64,000 bases of DNA. It comes from a virus. Shown here in pieces: positions 50,687 through 57,087 of this stretch. The DNA lies in IMG/VR virus record IMGVR_UViG_3300021090_000723, positions 40,904 through 104,903 of that record. The stretch is one strand, 5' to 3'. The position numbers were made by a program, and so were the translations under genes. The first letter of the stretch is position 1, and each line of letters begins with the position of its first letter. A model generated the notes under the pieces. It had not been told where the DNA came from. It did not search any database and saw only the letters and a list, made by a program, of their open reading frames with translations.

Positions 50687-52018
50687 TCAACTCTTGGTCA
50701 GACCGTGTGTGCGGTCGAAGTCCGCATACTGCCGGAGCATGCGCTGGAATTTTGGTGGGTCAGCGATTGTGCCGTCGGCTTGGACGACACCGGCATCGAT
50801 GAGTGCCTTCTTGCGTTCGGGAGTGACCTTGACTTGGTTCTTCCCGCCTCCGGACGACCGCTGCTCGGCCGCCCCACTGGTCATTGGCCCACGCCGTTCC
50901 GGCTGAGCCTGTTGCCGTTCGCGCCGCCCATCGCCGTTCGCGTGGCCATTGGCCTGGCGTCGGGCGGGCTGGCGTTCTTGACGCTGCTGGCGGTCGCCAG
51001 CGTCGTCCTCGTCCTCGAAGTGTTCCGGGAGGCGCGCAGCCAAGCGCTTGTTGAGTTCGTCCCAGTAGTCGTCGTTCTCGGGGTTGAACCCGGCCTTGCG
51101 GACCTGGTTGTCGATGAAGATGGTCAGCTGCGAGTCTTCGTCGCCGCCGTTCGGATCGAACCAATCGTGCTGGGCGCAGAACTCGTCCACGCGGCGGAGG
51201 CCACGGGCGCTCAGCTTGCTGGCGGGCTGGTCACGCCGCGGCCGACGGTCACCACCATCGTCCTGGCGGTTCTCGCTGCGGTTGCCCCGGTTGTCGCGGT
51301 CGTCATCTTCCGGTGCTCTGCGCTTGTACTCGTCGCGCGCGCCCTCGGCCTGGAGCTTCGCAACAAATGCTGCTTGTTGCTTGTCGAGGGCGGCTACAAC
51401 CGTCTCCTCATCACCTTCGCGCAGCGCCTTCGCGAAGGCCTTCTTTGCCGCATCAAGCTCGGCGGTGGCGGCGGTGACGTTGTTCTCGAGGTTGGTGGCG
51501 GCTTCCTTGGAGAAGCGCTTCTCGATGTGGGCGAGGCGCGGCTCGGTCTCATCTTGCGCGGCCCGTAGACGCCGGATCTCGGCCTTCAGATCGTCGTTCT
51601 CTTTGTCCTTGCGGGCGCGGGCATTGCGCTGGCGCTCGCGGCGTGAAGAGCGGCTTTCCCAGCGCTCGTTGCCACGGCCCTTGCCGTTGATGAGCGGTTC
51701 ATCGTGCTCGCCGCGGCCCTGGTCGTCTTCCGAGAGCGTGGCCTCGCGGCGGTCGGGATCGTCATCGTCCTGGCCGTCATCGACCTGGTCGTCCCGACCC
51801 TGGGTGGCAGGGTTGAGCGGTCTGCCTTTGTCGTCGACCTCGAAGGCCTCGAACTGGTCGTCGGCCTGTTGCTGGGCGTTCCTCAGGACGGGCTGCTGGG
51901 GAGCAGCGAGCCGTTCGAGCCGTTCATTGCCGTTGACCACGACTTCGCGGCTCTCGCCGTCATCGCCGTCGTCCTCGGTGATTACGTTCGTCTTCTGGGG
52001 TGCAGCTGCGCGGGCCAT
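50687..52018 (-). CDS. Scaffold-like protein, 443 aa
   Basis: Very high Asp/Glu/Arg/Gln content with low-complexity runs (GDDGESREVV, DDGQDDDDPDRRE), a coiled-coil around 140-230, and a C-terminal helical segment (VKVTPERKKALIDAG, PKFQRMLRQYADFDR). Charge and coiled-coil content, plus its place before the capsid gene, are typical of a capsid scaffold. The ATG at 52018 is preferred to the GTG at 52066, which would overlap the co-chaperonin gene by 35 nt. Confidence 0.72.
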   Translation of the reverse strand: MARAAAPQKTNVITEDDGDDGESREVVVNGNERLERLAAPQQPVLRNAQQQADDQFEAFEVDDKGRPLNPATQGRDDQVDDGQDDDDPDRREATLSEDDQGRGEHDEPLINGKGRGNERWESRSSRRERQRNARARKDKENDDLKAEIRRLRAAQDETEPRLAHIEKRFSKEAATNLENNVTAATAELDAAKKAFAKALREGDEETVVAALDKQQAAFVAKLQAEGARDEYKRRAPEDDDRDNRGNRSENRQDDGGDRRPRRDQPASKLSARGLRRVDEFCAQHDWFDPNGGDEDSQLTIFIDNQVRKAGFNPENDDYWDELNKRLAARLPEHFEDEDDAGDRQQRQERQPARRQANGHANGDGRRERQQAQPERRGPMTSGAAEQRSSGGGKNQVKVTPERKKALIDAGVVQADGTIADPPKFQRMLRQYADFDRTHGLTKS

Positions 52019-52031
52019 GTTCGCGATCTCA

Positions 52032-52706
52032 TCAATCCAGGAAGGCTTTGACTTTGAGGGGGTCACCCGTAATGACGCCGAGGATGTCCTTCGCCTTGAA
52101 CAGGCAGAAGATGATCTCCTCGCGGCGCGTGCTGGGCTCGAAGTGATCCGAGCCCGGCTCTTTCAGGCGATAGACGTGGTCGTACTCGACAGCGAAGCGG
52201 TCGCCGCCGTATCTGGGGACACGGACGTATTCGCCCAGTTCAAACCAGGCGCCCTCCACGTAGGGCACCATGATGTCGTGAGGGGCCTCGCCAGCGATGG
52301 CGGGCTGGACCTCTTTCACGGTCTTGAAGCAAAGCGGCCCTAAGGCGATCACCTTGGCCACCTGGGTGTTGTAATACTCGGTCGCACGGGTCTCCGCGAC
52401 CAGTTCCACCCCGCCGGCGCTGAAGCGCTTGGGCTGGCGGATCTGGACTAGCACCACCGCCCCGAGGGGCTTGATGCCTGGGTCGATCGCCGGGAAGGCT
52501 TCGTCGAGCGAGTCGTACTTGAACCCCAGCGCGTTGCCCGAGGTCAGCAGCGACTGTGCGTCCCCTTGCTTGGATGGCGCCTGGTCGTACCGGCTTCGGG
52601 TCCGGGTGGGCGTTTTGTTGAACTCTGCGATTGGTGCAGCCGCCCGGCGCCTGGTCCGGGCCGTCTTCAGTACCGTGACGTTGGAAGCAGCCGCCCTGGA
52701 AGCCAT
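52032..52706 (-). CDS. GroES-like (Cpn10/Gp31-like) co-chaperonin, 224 aa
   Basis: An N-terminal extension of about 75 residues, then a Cpn10-like core: IKPLGAVVLVQI, GGVELVAE, VAKVIALGP, ELGEYVRVPRYGG, and a final KDILGVITGD, matching the GroES order (KPLxDRV, GGI, GxVxAVG, GDxVxxxxYxG, DILGVI). Phage co-chaperonins such as T4 Gp31 help the host GroEL fold large capsid proteins. The mobile loop region lies between GGVEL and VIAL. Located next to the scaffold and capsid genes. Confidence 0.75.
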   Translation of the reverse strand: MASRAAASNVTVLKTARTRRRAAAPIAEFNKTPTRTRSRYDQAPSKQGDAQSLLTSGNALGFKYDSLDEAFPAIDPGIKPLGAVVLVQIRQPKRFSAGGVELVAETRATEYYNTQVAKVIALGPLCFKTVKEVQPAIAGEAPHDIMVPYVEGAWFELGEYVRVPRYGGDRFAVEYDHVYRLKEPGSDHFEPSTRREEIIFCLFKAKDILGVITGDPLKVKAFLD

Positions 52707-52903
52707 TAGTCGTGGTCTCCCGTGAGCGCCATGTCCTTGCGGCCCGCTTCGCGCATCAGTTCGACGGCCTTATCCAGGCCGCGACAGATGCCCTTAAGCT
52801 CCGTCAATCCATGGGAATCGCCGTTGGCCAACTTCATTGCCGAGTCCGCCATCTTTCGCTTTTCCGCATCGATCAACTGCTCAAAGTGGGTCTTTGCCGC
52901 CAT
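52706..52903 (-). CDS. Small helical protein, 65 aa
   Basis: Begins MAAKTHFEQLIDAEKRKM and is strongly helical with KGICRGLDKAVELMRE. The stop overlaps the co-chaperonin ATG (TAATG). Function unknown; first gene of the virion operon. Confidence 0.6.
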   Translation of the reverse strand: MAAKTHFEQLIDAEKRKMADSAMKLANGDSHGLTELKGICRGLDKAVELMREAGRKDMALTGDHD

Positions 52904-52978
52904 CGGTGCCGCGAGGGTTGCGGCAACCAGAGTAGGAGCGCAATCCCTCACCACAAGATGTGCGATTGCGCGCTATAG

Positions 52979-52997
52979 GTTGCGATAGGCTTGCAAC
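52979..52997. promoter_or_regulatory. Small inverted repeat in divergent spacer
   Basis: GTTGC/GCAAC arms around a 9-nt loop, in the 192-bp gap between the leftward helical gene and the rightward HTH gene. Possible operator; low confidence. Confidence 0.3.
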
Positions 52998-53095
52998 GGC
53001 GTTGGATTATTTTCATAACCATCGCGACACCAGAGACGGCGATTCGTTCCGCCGGTCTTCCGCGCAGAGGTGCAGGTGCCTCGAATCAAAGCAGG

Positions 53096-53374
53096 ATGGC
53101 GCCAGTGAACGACACTCCGGCCCGGGCCTATCTCTCCCGCAAAGAAGCCGCCGACTATCTCACCGAAAAATACTTCCCGATCTCGAAATACGCGCTCGCC
53201 CGATATGCGATGGACGGGACTGGCCCCGAGGCGCGCACGCGGCCAGGCGGCGGCCAATGCCTCTACCTCAAGACGGAGCTCGACACCTGGGCCAATGCGT
53301 TCCCGGTCGTCGGCGGCCACAAGCAAAGGAAGCGCCAGCGTGGTGTTGGCGCGCTATCAGGAGCAAAGCGATGA
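53096..53374 (+). CDS. Excisionase/AlpA-like HTH DNA-binding protein, 92 aa
   Basis: A rightward gene within a leftward region. YLSRKEAADYLTEKYF followed by SKYALARYAMDGTGPEARTRPGG and LYLKTELDTWANAF is the layout of small MerR/excisionase-type winged HTH proteins: a helix-turn-helix, an arginine-bearing wing and a final helix. It may control the adjacent spacer. GTG at 53105 is the alternative start (AGGA 8 nt upstream). ATGA overlap with the KGG gene. Confidence 0.7.
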   Translation: MAPVNDTPARAYLSRKEAADYLTEKYFPISKYALARYAMDGTGPEARTRPGGGQCLYLKTELDTWANAFPVVGGHKQRKRQRGVGALSGAKR

Positions 53375-53628
53375 GCACGAGCACCCGCGGATTCGCGTCG
53401 ATGGACCCAGTGAAGCAGCGTGCGATAGCCAGCAAGGGCGGCTCGAGTGTCGACCCGGCAAAGCGATCGTTCTCGCAAAGCAACGATCTCGCGAAGGCCG
53501 CCGGGCGGAAGGGCGGGGAGAACGTAGCGCCCGAGAGCCGGTCGTTCTCACAGGACCGGACGCTTGCCGCCAATGCCGGCCGCAAGGGCGGGCTCGCACG
53601 TGGCCGTCAGATCAAGGGCGAGCCATAG
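53371..53628 (+). CDS. Stress-type KGG-repeat protein, 85 aa
   Basis: Three repeats of about 22 residues, each ending in KGG: QRAIASKGGSSV, AKAAGRKGGENV and AANAGRKGGLA, each preceded by [RS]xFS or GFAS. This is the KGG (Con-10/GsiB-like) motif of hydrophilic stress proteins that protect cells during desiccation or starvation. Co-translated with the HTH gene. A function in phage is unknown. Confidence 0.72.
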   Translation: MSTSTRGFASMDPVKQRAIASKGGSSVDPAKRSFSQSNDLAKAAGRKGGENVAPESRSFSQDRTLAANAGRKGGLARGRQIKGEP

Positions 53629-53872
53629 GGGCCAACTCGGCGAGGATTTCCTGGGCCGAGCGCCCCTGCTTGAGCATGGCCCCGATCTTCGGCCCGAAGT
53701 TAACGTCCTTCTCGATCAGCGCGCGCAGCTGGCGCGCGGCGGTCGCCTCGCGGATCTCTTCGTTGATCTCGGTCCCTGATCTGGGCGCGATGAACGGCGC
53801 GCCAGCTGCCTTCGCCTGCTCATAGCCGAAGCCCATCCGGCCAGCGGCCGGTCCGTCTGCGTGTTTTGGCAT
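53612..53872 (-). CDS. Helical hypothetical protein, 86 aa
   Basis: Basic and helical (GTEINEEIREATAARQLR, GPKIGAMLKQGRSAQEIL). TAGGG precedes the ATG. It overlaps the KGG gene end by 17 bp (convergent). May be a small DNA-binding or anti-factor protein. Confidence 0.6.
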   Translation of the reverse strand: MPKHADGPAAGRMGFGYEQAKAAGAPFIAPRSGTEINEEIREATAARQLRALIEKDVNFGPKIGAMLKQGRSAQEILAELAPMARP

Positions 53873-53963
53873 TGCCCTACCCTCGATTGACGCGACGGGT
53901 GACCCGCTGCCGGCTCTTCCCACCAGCTGCCCACGTGGCCGGGCCACCCGCGCTCAGATCATG

Positions 53964-54278
53964 TCAGTCGAACGTCACGCGATCAACGGTCTTTCCGGCC
54001 GCGTTCTCGACGTAGGCCGCGTAGTAGAAATCGACCTCTTTCGCGAAGCCTTCTGGCTTCGGCCTGTTGCGGTTGGCGATGTAGTAGGCGGAGTAAGCGT
54101 TCGGGCCGCCCGGCGGATGGGTGATGGCGACCTCCATGAGTTCTTGTGACCGGAGGGTGTGGACCGCGACCTCAGTCGCCTCAACAATAAATGTGGAGAA
54201 GCGCTTCAAAGTCGTCGGGCCGCCCGGGGCATCGGGAACATCTTCTACGCGCTCAAGCATAATCTTCACTGTCAACAT
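53964..54278 (-). CDS. Hypothetical protein, 104 aa
   Basis: Beta-rich (KIMLERVEDV, FSTFIVEATEVAVHTL, VDFYYAAYVEN). AGGAG lies 8 nt before the ATG, within a purine-rich CAGAAG-repeat leader. No family recognised. Confidence 0.65.
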   Translation of the reverse strand: MLTVKIMLERVEDVPDAPGGPTTLKRFSTFIVEATEVAVHTLRSQELMEVAITHPPGGPNAYSAYYIANRNRPKPEGFAKEVDFYYAAYVENAAGKTVDRVTFD

Positions 54279-54282
54279 GGTG

Positions 54283-54326
54283 CTGCTCCTGTTTCTGTTT
54301 CTGCTGCTTCTGCTGCTTCTGCTGTG
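54283..54326 (-). repeat. CAG/CAGAAG-repeat leader
   Basis: Minus-strand CAGAAG and CAGAAA units in tandem (about five), ending in the ribosome site, immediately upstream of the 104-aa gene and just downstream of a tRNA. Could be an A/G-rich enhancer of translation. Confidence 0.5.
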
Positions 54327-54328
54327 GT

Positions 54329-54405
54329 TGGTTGCGCAGGAGGGATTTGAACCCCCGACCTTCAGCTTATGAGGCTGACGAGCTACCGGGCTGCTCCACC
54401 GCGCC
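54329..54405 (-). tRNA. tRNA-fMet-like(CAT)
   Basis: D arm TGGAGCAGCCCGGTAGCTC is that of initiator tRNA; loop CTCATAA; 1-72 is a mismatch (G-A), the initiator hallmark. The usual three G-C pairs of the anticodon stem are not kept (TCAGC/GCTGA). A73, CCA encoded. It lies 22 kb from the main tRNA bank. Confidence 0.82.
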
Positions 54406-54542
54406 ACCAGTCCCGCCACCCGCCCGACCCTTTCGGGTCGGGCTTCGTGGCGACTCGCGACCAAGAAGGTCTGTCCGTCCTACGCCAGGTCCCGGAGGAG
54501 CACTGATCCGGATAGCCTCGCCCACTGATTCGCGAACCCGGA

Positions 54543-54785
54543 TTATGCCACGCTTGGTGACGATGGGGTGGCGTCGTTGTGCTTCTTGCCCTTGTAGGCG
54601 GAGTTCGAGCGAATCCATTTGTGGAAGTGCGAGCCGATCGACTTCGCCTTCTTCAGTTCCTCGTACACCTGGACCGGGACGGGCGTGTATTCCCAGACCT
54701 CGCCGGACTGGAACTGGACGTAGAGCGTCTTGTCCTCGTGGGCCAGCGCCTTGATGTTCGTGGATTGGACTGGCTCGAGCTTCAT
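54543..54785 (-). CDS. KTSC-domain protein, 80 aa
   Basis: Fits the KTSC pattern: VQSTNIKALAHE, TLYVQFQSGEVWEYTPVP, VYEELKKAKSIGSHFHKWIR. The family name comes from its conserved KTSC-like residues; here the S-I-G-S-H-F segment takes that place. The function of KTSC is unsettled; it is often encoded beside phage or RNA-related genes. ATGA overlap with the Acb2-like gene. Confidence 0.78.
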   Translation of the reverse strand: MKLEPVQSTNIKALAHEDKTLYVQFQSGEVWEYTPVPVQVYEELKKAKSIGSHFHKWIRSNSAYKGKKHNDATPSSPSVA

Positions 54786-55006
54786 TGGCGCGGCGTTCCG
54801 TCTGGTTGGCGCGTGATGGCGACGTTCGCCCACATCGCGTTCGAGCGGTGGGCCCGCATGATGAAGGTCTTGTCGGGACCGTCGGGCAGTTCGGCATCGA
54901 GCACGTCGGCGTAGACCTTGGCCGCGGCTCGGACCTTGGCCATGCGCTCGACCTGTTCATCCGTTGGCTTCAGATACTCGAACGTCGATGGGTGCAGAAC
55001 CGTCAT
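54782..55006 (-). CDS. Acb2-like (anti-CBASS cyclic-nucleotide sponge) candidate, 74 aa
   Basis: Length and helix pattern fit the Acb2/Vs.4 family: EYLKPTDEQVERM near the N-terminus, GPDKTFIMRAH, and the conserved C-terminal NAMWANVAITR. In T4 Vs.4 and Acb2, such helical hairpins form hexamers that sequester cyclic di- and trinucleotides and block CBASS. The match is from family knowledge, not an alignment. GGAGAC precedes the ATG. Confidence 0.65.
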   Translation of the reverse strand: MTVLHPSTFEYLKPTDEQVERMAKVRAAAKVYADVLDAELPDGPDKTFIMRAHRSNAMWANVAITRQPDGTPRQ

Positions 55007-55212
55007 GCCCGTCTCCTTGTGGTTAGGCCGCGCTCCGCGATATCGCAGAGCCGTTCGACCGCAGCGAATTCGATGGTCAGGCTGTTGGCGAGCGGGCTGT
55101 TGGCGAGCATCGAGTGCGCGATCCCGCCGTCGCGCGCGATCTGGATGGACTGACGCATGCGCTTGACGAACGCGGCATCGCCCTCCGGGACCAGGATCTC
55201 GACCTTGCCCAC
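55003..55212 (-). CDS. Small hypothetical protein, 69 aa
   Basis: GTG start after TAGGGAT; a longer ATG at 55248 would overlap the upstream gene by 32 bp. The product has VEILVPEGDAAFVKRMRQ and a helical C-terminus; its stop overlaps the Acb2-like ATG. No family recognised. Confidence 0.55.
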   Translation of the reverse strand: MGKVEILVPEGDAAFVKRMRQSIQIARDGGIAHSMLANSPLANSLTIEFAAVERLCDIAERGLTTRRRA

Positions 55213-55216
55213 ATCC

Positions 55217-55465
55217 CTAGCTTGCCGGTTTGCGTTGCGTGATGACATCGGTGAGTTCGATATCGAGGGTCTTCGCGGCGAAGGCCATGTCGGCGGTGGT
55301 CATGAGCGACCAGTCGATGGCCCAGGTGTCGTCGTCCCACTGGATCAGGACGATCACGCCCTTCATCCGCGGGACTTTGTTGAGGGTGCGGTGCAGAACG
55401 ACATCAGGCGTCAGCTTCGTGCCGGGCAGGTGGACGAGCGGCGGATCGTAATCCCCCTCGGCCAC
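55217..55465 (-). CDS. Hypothetical protein, 82 aa
   Basis: Beta-rich (VIVLIQWDDDTWAIDW) then helical (TADMAFAAKTLDIEL). Looks like a small nucleotide- or protein-binding domain, but none is recognised. It is two nt from the stop of the 61-aa gene. Confidence 0.6.
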   Translation of the reverse strand: MAEGDYDPPLVHLPGTKLTPDVVLHRTLNKVPRMKGVIVLIQWDDDTWAIDWSLMTTADMAFAAKTLDIELTDVITQRKPAS

Positions 55466-55466
55466 C

Positions 55467-55652
55467 CTAATAGTTCTTGCCTTTGCTATTCGCCACCTTG
55501 TTTTCCGTCGAGGCGACGGTGGCGCCGTTCGGGTTGTCTTTGCCGCTCACCTTGTCGCCGGTTGCCAAGCGGTGGTGCTGACGTAAGGGCCCGGTCTCGA
55601 CGTTGCCGCCGGCCTGGGAAAGATGATGCGACTGATTGGGTTCCTTGGCCAT
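55467..55652 (-). CDS. Small hydrophilic protein, 61 aa
   Basis: Asn/Gly/Ser/His/Lys-rich, no hydrophobic core, probably disordered. GGAG lies 10 nt before the ATG. First gene of a leftward accessory operon. Confidence 0.6.
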   Translation of the reverse strand: MAKEPNQSHHLSQAGGNVETGPLRQHHRLATGDKVSGKDNPNGATVASTENKVANSKGKNY

Positions 55653-55867
55653 GGCGTGGCTCCTGGGGGTTGGTTAGACGCTACCTACTGATGGGGTTCT
55701 CTTGCCCTTCGGCGACTCAAGTGTAGCAGAGTTTGCTGTGGCGGGCAGTGCCGCCGATTAGGGCATCCAAAGGGCTTAGTTTTGTGAGACCGAGAAGCGC
55801 CGGTCATCGCTCGCCACAGCGCTGGCATCAAACTCCGGCGTTCCAGCATTTGCAACGGTGCGCGGCG

Positions 55868-55896
55868 TTGATCCTGTGGAGAAAACCGGTACGGTC
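55868..55896 (+). promoter_or_regulatory. Candidate sigma70-type promoter
   Basis: TTGATC - 16 nt - TACGGT, upstream of the rightward 66-aa gene. The -10 is weak. Confidence 0.35.
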
Positions 55897-55920
55897 CTAA
55901 ACAATCCGATGGAGGAAGCA

Positions 55921-56121
55921 ATGAAACGAGGTTCTGGCACCGGGAAAAAGCGCGGTAAATATCGTTCCAGTATTGCAAAAAAGAACGATGCGCAGCTGGT
56001 TCGTCAAGTGTTGGGTGACACGGCCCAGCGCAATCCTGGCGACCTTTTGTTCCGGCTGGCTATCGATGCCTTTGAGCGGCTATTCCCGTCGGGGGCCGGT
56101 GGCGACAGTGGCGAAGGCTAG
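55921..56121 (+). CDS. Small basic protein, 66 aa
   Basis: GGAGG lies 7 nt before the ATG. Basic N-terminus (MKRGSGTGKKRGKYR), helical core (NDAQLVRQVLGDT, DLLFRLAIDAFERLF). Rightward, opposing the genes on either side. May be a regulator or toxin-like protein; no family recognised. Confidence 0.6.
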   Translation: MKRGSGTGKKRGKYRSSIAKKNDAQLVRQVLGDTAQRNPGDLLFRLAIDAFERLFPSGAGGDSGEG

Positions 56122-56145
56122 CAACCAACGTATTCAGCAGGGGGT

Positions 56146-56556
56146 TCACTTGGGCGCTTGGTCGCGCTGGAGCACGAACCAGCCGCGTTCGAGGAAGCCG
56201 TGCCACCGGCATGGCGAGGTCTTCTGGATCGATGGCGCAAGCGTCGGGTTGACCTCATCGCCGTTCCAGGCCCACGACGGGCGGTCGGCGGTCCCCGGCC
56301 GGCGCACGGTGAGCGCGCCCATCGATCCGCAGCCGCATGGGCAGATGAACGTGAGGGCCGCGATCGGGCCCGTGCCTTCGGCGCCACCGTGATAGGCGGG
56401 GTTCCACTGCGCCGTGCCAGGCGGCAGGTCAGGGCGCATCCAGCGGCCAGCGCCGCCCTCGTGGCTCCGATAGCCCTTCTGGTCGGGCTCGTCCTCGTCC
56501 CAGATATCGAGGCCGGGCTGGAAGTTGATGCGCACGGGCTGCATTGTGGCGCTCAC
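56146..56556 (-). CDS. DUF6527-like zinc-binding protein, 136 aa
   Basis: CPCGCGSMGAL, then SWAWNGDEVNPTLAPSI and CRWHGFLERGWF, the pattern of the DUF6527 family. GTG start overlaps the upstream stop (GTGA). DUF6527 is found near antiphage ubiquitin-like (Bil/E1-E2) loci and in phages. Function unsettled. Confidence 0.72.
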   Translation of the reverse strand: MSATMQPVRINFQPGLDIWDEDEPDQKGYRSHEGGAGRWMRPDLPPGTAQWNPAYHGGAEGTGPIAALTFICPCGCGSMGALTVRRPGTADRPSWAWNGDEVNPTLAPSIQKTSPCRWHGFLERGWFVLQRDQAPK

Positions 56557-56870
56557 TTCTTCGGATCAGGCGGAATGTCTTCGCCGGTCCAGTCGGCAAG
56601 CTTCAGATGCACATGCCACTCGCAGCCCTTCGGGTCTTCGGGATAGGCCGTTCCCTTCTTGTGATAGAACGAGGCTGTCACCATTCCATCGGCGTGCACA
56701 TGATGGAGCCCGATACCGCTCACGGCCCCGCAATTACAACGGATCAGCGGCTTTACGGCTTTGCCGTTGCCGTCGACCGCCCTGAACCATCCTGGCTTTC
56801 CAACGACCGGATAGCCGTCCCACACACTGCCTTCGTGAGACAGCCGCGGGATCGTGATCGTTTCCGCCAT
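56553..56870 (-). CDS. DUF6527-related CNCG protein, 105 aa
   Basis: CNCGAVSGIGLHHVH, HADGMVTASFYHKKG and CEWHVHLKLADW form a small zinc-binding domain in the style of its DUF6527 neighbour, with which it is co-translated. Confidence 0.6.
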   Translation of the reverse strand: MAETITIPRLSHEGSVWDGYPVVGKPGWFRAVDGNGKAVKPLIRCNCGAVSGIGLHHVHADGMVTASFYHKKGTAYPEDPKGCEWHVHLKLADWTGEDIPPDPKK

Positions 56871-56874
56871 GGCC

Positions 56875-57087
56875 CTACTTGATCGCGCCGTCTTTGGCGA
56901 TATCGGCGTCGGCCTGCTTCAGCACGGCGATGGCGGTGGGCACGTGGAAAGTCCACATGCGCCTGGGCTTCTCGATCGAGCCCTCAACTGGCGTGGGCGG
57001 CCACAGCGCATCGGGGTCCTGGCCCGAGGCCTTGCAGACGATCTTCGCGTAGCGCGCAACCCGAGGGGACATCACCACGCCTGCCAT
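56875..57087 (-). CDS. Small basic hypothetical protein, 70 aa
   Basis: ATG overlaps the portal stop (TGATG). Basic N-terminus, then helical (WTFHVPTAIAVLKQADADIA). No family recognised. Confidence 0.55.
   Translation of the reverse strand: MAGVVMSPRVARYAKIVCKASGQDPDALWPPTPVEGSIEKPRRMWTFHVPTAIAVLKQADADIAKDGAIK

Noticed and set aside
50760-51568. Rightward frames opposite the scaffold-like gene
   Set aside because: Shadow of the charged coding strand; Val/Leu/Arg-rich without motifs.
54283-54326. CRISPR-like or microsatellite array
   Set aside because: Only a short hexamer run with no spacers.
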